This document shows, in pieces, positions 24,968 to 32,580 of a stretch of DNA of 42,151 nucleotides. The stretch spans positions 1 through 42,151 of the forward strand of contig CAIYJU010000050.1 of NCBI GenBank assembly GCA_903926565.1, read 5' to 3'. The notes under the pieces are model-generated. The model made no database searches and had not been told where the DNA came from. It worked only from the letters and a program-made list of their open reading frames with translations. The DNA is from an uncultured Bacteroidales bacterium (GTDB lineage: Bacteria; Bacteroidota; Bacteroidia; Bacteroidales; FEN-979). The position numbers and the translations under genes are program-made. Position 1 is the first letter of the stretch; every line of letters starts with the position of its first letter.

Positions 24968-27703
24968 ATGATCAAACCATTTGCCATGAAAAAAATACAA
25001 TCTGCCGTGACCGGTCTGTTTTTGATTCCATGTTTTCTATTCATTTCCGGAAGAATGACGGCACAGGATAACGTGAAGGGTATCAACTGCAGCCTCTCCT
25101 CCCTGAAAGCAATCCAGGGATCCAACCAGAATGGATGTTATTTCGACATGCAGGTGATCCTGGATTACGATACGGTTGGCATGGTTCCCCAGGCGTGTCC
25201 GCATGGGATCAATGTGAGTCTCACCGGCGCAACCATCGTAAAAACTGAATTCCTGGCGAGCGGAACGAGCTTCCCGCAACCCTGGCCACCGGGTACCATT
25301 ACGGGAAGCAGTTTGAACTGGTTCACCAGTTCAAGTACCATCCAGTATCCGAATCCTGTCACTGACTTAACGACCTCAGTATGCTGGAGCAGGATATGTA
25401 ACCCTAACGCTTCCAACCCCTTTTTAAATATCCTTCCGCCAAAAATTGAATTTGAGCTGAGAATCTATGTTAAACCCGATCCAAGCGCGGTCAAAATTCT
25501 TGTGTCCCTGAAAACCATTCAGGGCTATGCCTGGGTTTCGCCTGCTGCGTCGCCCGGGTGCAATGTGTTTGATTGCCACAAGGAGTTCACCTTTGACAAA
25601 CCCTCGAAGGACTACATCATTGAATGTACAGAGAGTTCATCAACAATAAACTGTAACATATGCCTTCCTCCGGAAACTTACCGTAATTTACACCTGAATC
25701 TGCCAGTCCCTTCAGGGTCAACCGTGGTTTGGTATAACAGACCCTACCAGTTGTCTCCGCCACCGCCACCTCCCGCGGCTGGCTGGAATTTCTTTTCTCA
25801 ATCCAGCGGGCCTGACTGTCTGACGCCTTTAATGAATGTCTCAACCTATTGGGCTGCAGTGGTTACAACCGGTTGCTACAGCTATCCAAGTCGGGTAAAA
25901 CTTATTACTGTTTGCCATTCTAATACAGGGATCGGTACAACGGCGACAAATAATCTTTACTATCCTGTCTTAAAGTTGGTTGATGGGAAACCACATGCCT
26001 GTAGCCCATGGATGGGCACGATAAATCTTACCGGGCAGAATATAACCTGCCCAACCACCATAACATGGCAAAGAAAAGGTGGCAGTTTCGGGCCTGGATG
26101 GAGCTCTGTTCCCTCCTCCAACGGGCTCACGCAAATCCCGACAGGATCTTTGAACTATGTTTACGAATCGCAGAATCCGTGTTATGCAATATATTCTTTC
26201 AAGGTCACCCTGACCAATACGAGTAGCGTTTGCCCGCAGGTTAGCTCAACTATCGATATATACATAGACAAGGCAACCACAGCGGGATCGATCTCAGCAT
26301 ACTCCCTGGAAACAGGAATCGGAACTACAGGCGCTCCTGTTTTTTGCGACAGCGGATATACCAGCATTTCATATGCGGGCGCCTGTACAAAAGTGGATCA
26401 CTGGGAAAAAAGTGAAAATGCAGATCCATGCGGAACTGGTAATATCTGGCAGGATTGGACACTGATTCCCAACGCTCCTACAGGTGACAATACCACCTAT
26501 GCCACCAATGAGCTTTTCAGAACGACAAGATTCAGGACCCAGGTGTATAATTATGCCTGCGATACTGTTCCGTCCGAATCGTTGATTGTCAGAATAATTC
26601 CGCCATTATCGGTTACGGTCGCCGCCAATTCGCCTTGTCCCGATGTTTGTAATATGCCCGTCAGCCTTTCGGCCAGCGTTCCCTGTTCAACGGCATACGC
26701 TGCATTAACATATATGTGGTACAGGAATGGCGCTCCGGTTACCGGGATTCCACCGGGAAACACATTTAGCCCTTCACAGGGTGGTGATTACTATGTGGTC
26801 GTTTCCACCGGGACATGCGGAACAAAGCAATCGAATACAATTTCAGTTTGTGGCGCGCCCGGCGTTTCCATTTCCGGTCCCTGTGCCATTTGCTGCGGAC
26901 AAACGGCTACCCTGCAGGCAAATGTCGAGGGATGCAGTTGTCAAACCGTTACATACCTGTGGTCGACCGGCGCCACCACCCCCGTCATTGTTGTAAATTT
27001 ACCAGGTGTCTACGGCGTTACCGTAACAACCGGCAATTGTCAGGTATCGGCGTCCACCGTTCTTGATCAGTGCCCCTCGTCCGTATCTGGTCCTTTTCCA
27101 TGTGGAGATTCAATTACGATTAACCATCTGGTTTCAGGAGGCGTAGCCCCGGTCAATAAAACAGTGACTTACCAAACAGTTGCCAATATTCCGGGCGAAC
27201 CCTTAAAATGCTGGATAACCAGGAACCTGGGCGCCTCCCACCAGGCTGCCGCCGTTAACGATGTGTCTGAGGCATCGGCAGGCTGGTACTGGCAATTTAA
27301 CCGCAGACAGGGATTTCAGTTTATTAACTCGCGAATACCAAATACAACCTGGATAACTACTATCAATGAAAACCTTGGCTGGCAGGCTGCCAATGACCCC
27401 TGTTTCCTTGAACTTGGCTGTGGCTGGCGCATTCCTACCGCTACCGAATGGACGAATGTAGATGCTGCCGGCAACTGGCAGGGCTGGTCAGGACCATGGA
27501 ATTCCGCGTTAAGGATGCATGCGGCGGGGGCCTTGAATGGCAATGATGGTTCGATTCATGGAAGGGGTGTTTATGGCAACTACTATAGCAATACCGCTAG
27601 CGCGCTTACCGCCGCCTGGTTAATGAACTTTTTCGATAACCACAGTGCCGTTGACTCCGATATCAAGACTTGGGCAGATCCTCTCCGGTGTATTACAGAA
27701 TAA
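24968..27703 (+). CDS. Very large secreted protein: Ig-like repeats plus C-terminal FISUMP-like domain
   Basis: About 911 residues. It starts at 24968 (MIKPFAMKKIQ) or 24986 (MKKIQSAVTGLF), with a signal peptide ending near MTAQ. It lacks the head module of the previous three genes. A long Cys-rich region follows, with Ig/PKD-like units late in the chain (PVSLSASVPC...YMWYRNGAPV and QTATLQANVEG...YLWSTGATT). A Pro-rich patch (SPPPPPPAAG) lies near residue 260. The last 200 residues form a FISUMP-like domain: GEPLKCWITRNLGASH, ASAGWYWQFNRRQGFQ, CGWRIPTATEWTNVD, LRMHAAGALNG and LRCITE. The open frame reaches back to 24866 inside the preceding gene, but that part is antisense to nothing and lacks a signal. 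It sits 23 bp after its neighbour. Confidence 0.8.
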   Translation: MIKPFAMKKIQSAVTGLFLIPCFLFISGRMTAQDNVKGINCSLSSLKAIQGSNQNGCYFDMQVILDYDTVGMVPQACPHGINVSLTGATIVKTEFLASGTSFPQPWPPGTITGSSLNWFTSSSTIQYPNPVTDLTTSVCWSRICNPNASNPFLNILPPKIEFELRIYVKPDPSAVKILVSLKTIQGYAWVSPAASPGCNVFDCHKEFTFDKPSKDYIIECTESSSTINCNICLPPETYRNLHLNLPVPSGSTVVWYNRPYQLSPPPPPPAAGWNFFSQSSGPDCLTPLMNVSTYWAAVVTTGCYSYPSRVKLITVCHSNTGIGTTATNNLYYPVLKLVDGKPHACSPWMGTINLTGQNITCPTTITWQRKGGSFGPGWSSVPSSNGLTQIPTGSLNYVYESQNPCYAIYSFKVTLTNTSSVCPQVSSTIDIYIDKATTAGSISAYSLETGIGTTGAPVFCDSGYTSISYAGACTKVDHWEKSENADPCGTGNIWQDWTLIPNAPTGDNTTYATNELFRTTRFRTQVYNYACDTVPSESLIVRIIPPLSVTVAANSPCPDVCNMPVSLSASVPCSTAYAALTYMWYRNGAPVTGIPPGNTFSPSQGGDYYVVVSTGTCGTKQSNTISVCGAPGVSISGPCAICCGQTATLQANVEGCSCQTVTYLWSTGATTPVIVVNLPGVYGVTVTTGNCQVSASTVLDQCPSSVSGPFPCGDSITINHLVSGGVAPVNKTVTYQTVANIPGEPLKCWITRNLGASHQAAAVNDVSEASAGWYWQFNRRQGFQFINSRIPNTTWITTINENLGWQAANDPCFLELGCGWRIPTATEWTNVDAAGNWQGWSGPWNSALRMHAAGALNGNDGSIHGRGVYGNYYSNTASALTAAWLMNFFDNHSAVDSDIKTWADPLRCITE

Positions 27704-27800
27704 TTCAACCCGGTCGCTTACCGGTAAACCGGAATGCAAATGCCGTTCTAATAAAGATTCCGTTGAAAAATGAACACACAAAAATTAAATACATAAAACC

Positions 27801-29615
27801 ATGAAAAAGATCTTAGTAATGATGGTTCTTGCGCTTGCTGGCACAATGTCAAATGCGCAATGGTCGCCAGGGCCCGGCAACCTTTACATGTTAACAAATG
27901 GTAATGTTGGCATCGGGACAAGTAGTCCCACCAATACGCTTCATATTATCGGCATCGTAAATCCCGCAACAATTAGACTTGAAAATCAAACCCCGCTCGG
28001 TTACACTCAAATCACGATGTCTGACCTGGCGGCTGGAAATACCTGTGACTGGCGGTTTAAAACTGCCACCGGGGGTCAATTCAGGATCAGGGATCAGTCA
28101 GATGCCCGTGATGTTCTTATTTTTGAACGTGTAACTTCGGGAGCTCCGACATCGCTTTATCTTAACAGCAGTGGTGATTTTGGAATTGGAACAGTTACCC
28201 CTGCCCGAAAACTGGAAGTTAGCGGAATGGCGCGAGTTCAATTAACGCAAGGAGGCACAAAAATAGTTACTGCCAATGACTTTGGAGACTTGTATCATGG
28301 CGTAACTTTTCCATCCAACCCAAATGTATACTTAAATGGAGATGGTGCATTTACAATACCAGCAGTTAATGATGCAGATTGGTATGAAACAGGCACCACA
28401 CATCCACCTGCTGCCATGGGTCTGAATATTTATTCAACGGGAAATGTTGGAATCGGATCAACCAATCTTCCCTCAAATAAGTTACATATTTTCGGTCCCG
28501 GAACAAACGATGGGATGAGAATAACGCCAACAGGCGCAACTTTGACTAAACGGACAGGCGCAACCATATGGTTGGATGGTAACAAAGTGGGTGGTGCCGG
28601 CAGGGATTTTGTAATTCATACTACAGGGATAGATAATACGCAAGCCCCCGGTCAATTGGTTTTTCGTGATTTTTGTGCCAGGACTGATGTTCTGACATTG
28701 GATACCCGTAACATGAGGCCATGTGGTCAGGCAACGGGGGGGAAAGCTATTGTTAAGGTTAGGGGAGATTTTAAAGTTTATGGGATTCCCTGGACATCAA
28801 ATGCACTGTGGACGACATCAGATTCCACCATTAAAGAGAATATTCAAAGTATATCAAACGCATTGGGTACTATTGCCGGACTTCAACCAAGAACCTTTGA
28901 TTATAAAGTAAACGAATTTCCCTATCTAAATCTGCAAGCCGGCAACCAGTTTGGCTTTATCGCACAGGAAGTTGATGCCGTTTTGTCAGATCTTGTTCAG
29001 GATTTTAGCATTTCAGAAGAAAAAGACTCGCTGGGAAATATCGTTGTCCCTGCTTCGGCTTTCAAATCGCTGAATTATAATGGCCTTATCCCTGTTGCCA
29101 TTGCAGGCATCCAGGAACTTGACAATACGGTGACCCAGCTTTCCGCGGCAAGTATAAAAAAATCCTGCTCGCTGAATGTGAACTATCTTACCAAATCAAC
29201 GGGAGCGGATTTAGTGTGCAACAGCCAAATCTATGATAATGGTTCTTGTGTCGGAATAGGAACAAGCACGTTACCTTCAGGTTATAAACTGGTCGTTGAA
29301 GGAAAACTGGGGGCAAGGGATGTTTTTGTTGCATGTGTGGGATGGCCTGATTATGTATTCGGCAGCGCTTACCAACTGAAACCGCTTGAGGAGGTGGAGA
29401 AATATATTGCTGCCAATAAACACCTTCCGGGAATACCATCGGCCAATGAAATAGAAACAGAAGGAGGTTTAAACCTCGGAGAGATGCAAAAGAGGCAAAT
29501 AGAGAAGATTGAAGAGCTTTATAAATATATTATCGAAATGAATAAAAACATGCAGCAGCTCACGATTGAAAACAAGGAGCTGAAGGAGCGCGTGAAAGCC
29601 ATGGAGAATAAATAA
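27801..29615 (+). CDS. Secreted tail-fibre-like protein with S74 chaperone domain
   Basis: This 604-residue protein has a signal peptide (MKKILVMMVLALAGTMSNAQ), then repeated trimeric fibre motifs: GNVGIGTSSPTNTLHI, GDFGIGTVTPARKLEV, GNVGIGSTNLPSNKLHI and later VGIGTSTLPSGYKLVV. At about residues 338-430 is an intramolecular chaperone of endosialidase domain (peptidase S74): TTSDSTIKENIQSI, FDYKVNEFP and QFGFIAQEVDAVL. In phage tail spikes it trimerises the fibre and then cuts itself off at the Ser before its first Asp. A second module follows (WPDYVF, YQLKPLEEVEKYI, HLPGIPSANEIETEGGLNLGEM) common at the ends of Bacteroidota fibre proteins, then a coiled coil (YKYIIEMNKNMQQLTIENK). Expected to be a trimeric surface fibre. 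Confidence 0.88.
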   Translation: MKKILVMMVLALAGTMSNAQWSPGPGNLYMLTNGNVGIGTSSPTNTLHIIGIVNPATIRLENQTPLGYTQITMSDLAAGNTCDWRFKTATGGQFRIRDQSDARDVLIFERVTSGAPTSLYLNSSGDFGIGTVTPARKLEVSGMARVQLTQGGTKIVTANDFGDLYHGVTFPSNPNVYLNGDGAFTIPAVNDADWYETGTTHPPAAMGLNIYSTGNVGIGSTNLPSNKLHIFGPGTNDGMRITPTGATLTKRTGATIWLDGNKVGGAGRDFVIHTTGIDNTQAPGQLVFRDFCARTDVLTLDTRNMRPCGQATGGKAIVKVRGDFKVYGIPWTSNALWTTSDSTIKENIQSISNALGTIAGLQPRTFDYKVNEFPYLNLQAGNQFGFIAQEVDAVLSDLVQDFSISEEKDSLGNIVVPASAFKSLNYNGLIPVAIAGIQELDNTVTQLSAASIKKSCSLNVNYLTKSTGADLVCNSQIYDNGSCVGIGTSTLPSGYKLVVEGKLGARDVFVACVGWPDYVFGSAYQLKPLEEVEKYIAANKHLPGIPSANEIETEGGLNLGEMQKRQIEKIEELYKYIIEMNKNMQQLTIENKELKERVKAMENK

Positions 29616-29633
29616 TGCTAAAAGTATAAAGCC

Positions 29634-31007
29634 ATGATCAAAAGTAACAGATACCTGGTTATAAGGATAATCCTGCTGTTTTGGCTCACAGGAGGGTGTC
29701 CGTTTGCGCCGTTGAGAAGTCAGAACCTGATCATCAACAATACAAATTTCAATTCCGGACAGCACCAGTTTTTCAGTCCTGGAATGATCACTTCACCCGA
29801 TGCCTGTAACAAACCGGTGCAGGTAACCGGCAATGCAAATACGGAATATAAAGCTGTTAATTATGTTCATTTGGGCGGTGGTTTCAATACTTCGCTGATA
29901 ACCGGTTGCGGAACATTTCATGCGGGCACGGGAAGCCAGCCGCTGGGCTGTCCGACGGCCATTATTACCGGCGCTCAGGCCTTCTGCGGGAATACGATAC
30001 TTTCCGCGGCATCATCTGCAAACGGAGGCGGAACAATTACCTCCTACTGGTGGCAACTGAACGAAAATGACATCCAGGGGGCGACTAACGTGACTTATGC
30101 CGCATCCCTGTCAGGGAACTATACCGTAATAATTACAAATTCCAATAATTGTACCGTCATATCCGATGTGTTTCAGGCCGTCAGTAGTCCGGCCGTCGGA
30201 CTACCGACAGGGCTTACAGCCACAAATATAACAGGCAGTTCCGCCCAGCTCTCATGGACATCCGTCGCCGCTTTGTGGGATATCGAATTTGGCAATGTCG
30301 GATTCGCCCCGGGAACAGGAACCCTTGTGACAGGAATAACCCAGTTGCCCTACGAGCTTACTGGGCTTACACCAAATACCGGCTATGCCTACATTGCAAG
30401 GGCCGATTGCGGCGGAGGCCAATACAGCTCCTGGACAAGCGCTTTTCCGTTTACGACGCTGCCTGGCGTTCCAGCGAATGCAACCATAGAAAATGTCACC
30501 ATTTCCAACGGACAATCGGCATGTTACAATGCCACCAATACCATTACCGTTGCCGGCAATGGAAAGACCTTTACGGTTGATGAAGGAGGAGCGGCCATCC
30601 TGATTGCCGGAGATAAGATTATTTTCCACCCGGTGGTCGGGGTGTTTCCAGGAGGTTACATGCATGGTTATATCGTTTCCGGAGGACCCTGGTGCGGCGA
30701 AAAGGCGGCTTCGATTGTAACGCTTCCCGAAAAAGAAAGCCCGACTTATCAGGTGGTGGAAAAACCATTTTTCACAATCTATCCGAACCCAACCACCGGT
30801 GGGTTTTCACTGGAGCTCCGGGGCATTGACCAAACTGATGAACTCCGGGTTGAAATTTATGGAATGCTTGGGGAACGCGTTCTTTCAACAGATCTGTCAG
30901 GAAAGAGGAAATATGACTTTTCATTGGCAGGAGTGCCCAATGGAGCCTATTTCATCCGTGTGGTTTCCGGGAAATTTACCAGAACCGGGAAGGTTTTAAA
31001 GCAATAA
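29634..31007 (+). CDS. Surface protein with Fn3-like domain and T9SS type A sorting signal
   Basis: This 457-residue protein has a signal peptide, an Ig/PKD-like unit (TAIITGAQAFCGNTILSAAS, ITSYWWQLNEND), a fibronectin type III-like domain (LPTGLTATNITGSSAQLSWT, YELTGLTPNTGYAYIARADC, YSSWTSAFPFTT), a further beta region, and a C-terminal T9SS type A sorting domain (FTIYPNPTTGGFSLEL, VEIYGMLGERVLS, GAYFIRVVSG, KVLKQ). The sorting domain directs export across the outer membrane by the type IX system and usually attachment to A-LPS. It is the last gene of the surface operon (18-bp gap) and the only one with a recognisable sorting domain. Confidence 0.9.
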   Translation: MIKSNRYLVIRIILLFWLTGGCPFAPLRSQNLIINNTNFNSGQHQFFSPGMITSPDACNKPVQVTGNANTEYKAVNYVHLGGGFNTSLITGCGTFHAGTGSQPLGCPTAIITGAQAFCGNTILSAASSANGGGTITSYWWQLNENDIQGATNVTYAASLSGNYTVIITNSNNCTVISDVFQAVSSPAVGLPTGLTATNITGSSAQLSWTSVAALWDIEFGNVGFAPGTGTLVTGITQLPYELTGLTPNTGYAYIARADCGGGQYSSWTSAFPFTTLPGVPANATIENVTISNGQSACYNATNTITVAGNGKTFTVDEGGAAILIAGDKIIFHPVVGVFPGGYMHGYIVSGGPWCGEKAASIVTLPEKESPTYQVVEKPFFTIYPNPTTGGFSLELRGIDQTDELRVEIYGMLGERVLSTDLSGKRKYDFSLAGVPNGAYFIRVVSGKFTRTGKVLKQ

Positions 31008-31236
31008 AAAAGGCGCAAAGTTTCACAGAGAACATTTGAGACAGTCTTCCCTGCTATTTCGCTACAGAGTTGATCCTTATCAACTCACTTTTTTGATCGT
31101 TCAAATGCTTGCGGTATTTACCCGGGCAAAAATGTGTGCCTGGGAATACCAGCGAAAAAGAAAAAATAAAATCTCTAAAGCCAAATTGAAAACAGTTGAT
31201 ACCCATAATCCCCGCCAATATTCACATGCCGGTTTT
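31008..31236. other. Intergenic region between convergent genes
   Basis: About 230 bp with no credible gene. The first part contains a short string (GCGCAAAGTTTCACAGAGAA) reminiscent of one arm of the inverted-repeat elements. A 70-codon frame at 31036-31248 is basic and patternless and is not called. No clear terminator was seen. Confidence 0.45.
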
Positions 31237-32079
31237 TCAGAAATTTGATTTGTGCTTCAGCAGTGATAATTCATTATGATATTCAATTGTTCTGACCAGA
31301 ATTCTTTGCGGAATCAAATTTTCATATTCTGTCCTTTCAATCCAGTTGCCCATTTTGTCATACTTGTATTCATATGTATAATTCTCATAAACAAACTTAT
31401 ACCGCGAGTTAAAGAAATTGTTTACGTTCTTTTCAATGATGTCCCCATGTTCATTATGCCTGAAGGTTGTTACAACAATATTGCCATCCGGTTTGCTTGA
31501 ATAACATTCAATTATATTCCCGTCGCGGTCGTAAGTGTTCCTGTTGACAGTGCCATCAGAGTATTTTTCCTCCAATGCATTACCAACAGAATCCCGTTTG
31601 ATGGTTGTTTTTAATAAAACCTTACCCAAAAGATCATATATGGTTTCCTCAACAGGCCTGCCGTAGATGTCATTTTTATAAGTCATTCTGCACAGACCCC
31701 CGTAATTAAAGTTTGCAGACTCCAGAATAAATGGCATTTTTTCCATCGAGGTTTCCATATTCAACCTTACGTGGAAAGACTCAATTATGTTGTCCTCATA
31801 TCCGCTTTTTGCATCATAGATACAATCCATTGTTCCGTCTTCATGAAAATCGGTAGCCTGGGAAACATTCCCCTTTTCATCAAAAAACACCTGCTGATTG
31901 TGGAGGATTGTGTCGGCTAACCTGGACCCTTTTTTGATTCTTCCAAAATTCTCACGGATTGAATAATAACAGTCAGTGTATGATTTAACGCGACCCTTCA
32001 GGCGATGTGCCCAGGTTGGTTGCATTATGATGGAAAGAAGAAGAATGATCAGAAACTTCAGGATTAATTTTATTTTCAT
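31237..32079 (-). CDS. Secreted YD/RHS-type repeat protein
   Basis: This 280-residue protein has a signal peptide (MKIKLILKFLIILLLSIIMQPTWA) followed by short Tyr-Asp repeats of the type Y-x-x-x-G-x-x-x-E: FDEKGNVSQATDF, YDRDGNIIECY, HNEHGDIIEKN and KYDKMGNWIERTEY. Such repeats build beta shells in RHS proteins, but this one is far too short for a toxin cocoon and has no toxin tip or core-cleavage motif. It is more like the small YD-repeat exported proteins of Bacteroidota, of unknown role. The frame is open to 32199, but the ATG at 32079 starts the hydrophobic signal directly. It is convergent to the surface operon and divergent from the LruC gene. Confidence 0.75.
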   Translation of the reverse strand: MKIKLILKFLIILLLSIIMQPTWAHRLKGRVKSYTDCYYSIRENFGRIKKGSRLADTILHNQQVFFDEKGNVSQATDFHEDGTMDCIYDAKSGYEDNIIESFHVRLNMETSMEKMPFILESANFNYGGLCRMTYKNDIYGRPVEETIYDLLGKVLLKTTIKRDSVGNALEEKYSDGTVNRNTYDRDGNIIECYSSKPDGNIVVTTFRHNEHGDIIEKNVNNFFNSRYKFVYENYTYEYKYDKMGNWIERTEYENLIPQRILVRTIEYHNELSLLKHKSNF

Positions 32080-32580
32080 ATTATGGCCTTTATAACTCAT
32101 TGTGCGCCGGATAATTTTCAAAAGGTTTCGAACATGTTCCTGTTCATTTGCTGTTTGCCCGGCAAAATTAAACATACCTCCCGGAAGAAAGGTGTCCATT
32201 CATGGCAAATCCTGCGTTTTTAAGCCATTTTTAAGCCATTTTTAAGAATCATTTTAGCGAAAGGTTAATCCAATGCCCACAACTTGTTTCCCACTGTCTT
32301 GTCCTTACCCGCAACCGAATGTGTGTCAAAACCGGAAATAGTCTAAATAAGAGAAGCGGCTCTAAAAATTAGAATATTGTGATATTTACCATTTTTTTAT
32401 GTATCTGTTAATTAATGACATATGATTTTTTTTGTTAAGGCCTGGTATTTGTAATTTCTAAAATGTTTCCGGCACAAAGAAAAGTGAATTATTATTACAT
32501 TTACTGAAAAAAAGGTTTTTATATAGTCAATTAATCAAAAACTGAAAAAATTGATGCTAAACAATATAAAACTGCAGATT
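32080..32580. other. AT-rich divergent intergenic region
   Basis: About 500 bp with no gene called. It includes an 11-bp direct repeat AAGCCATTTTT (about 32220-32243, two copies plus a partial third). The rest is AT-rich and should hold divergent promoters for the YD-repeat and LruC genes, but no exact TAnnTTTG was found in either direction at a suitable place. Confidence 0.45.

Noticed and set aside
27801..29615. Fibre protein as part of a prophage
   Set aside because: It has a signal peptide and no other phage structural, lysis or integrase genes lie nearby; its neighbours are secreted surface proteins.
31036..31248. 70-codon frame after the T9SS protein gene
   Set aside because: Starts in a repeat-like string, basic and patternless, and overlaps the 3' end of the YD-repeat gene on the other strand.
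31237..32079. YD-repeat gene as an RHS toxin with immunity gene
   Set aside because: Only 280 residues, no toxin tip or core-processing motif, and no small immunity-like gene downstream.
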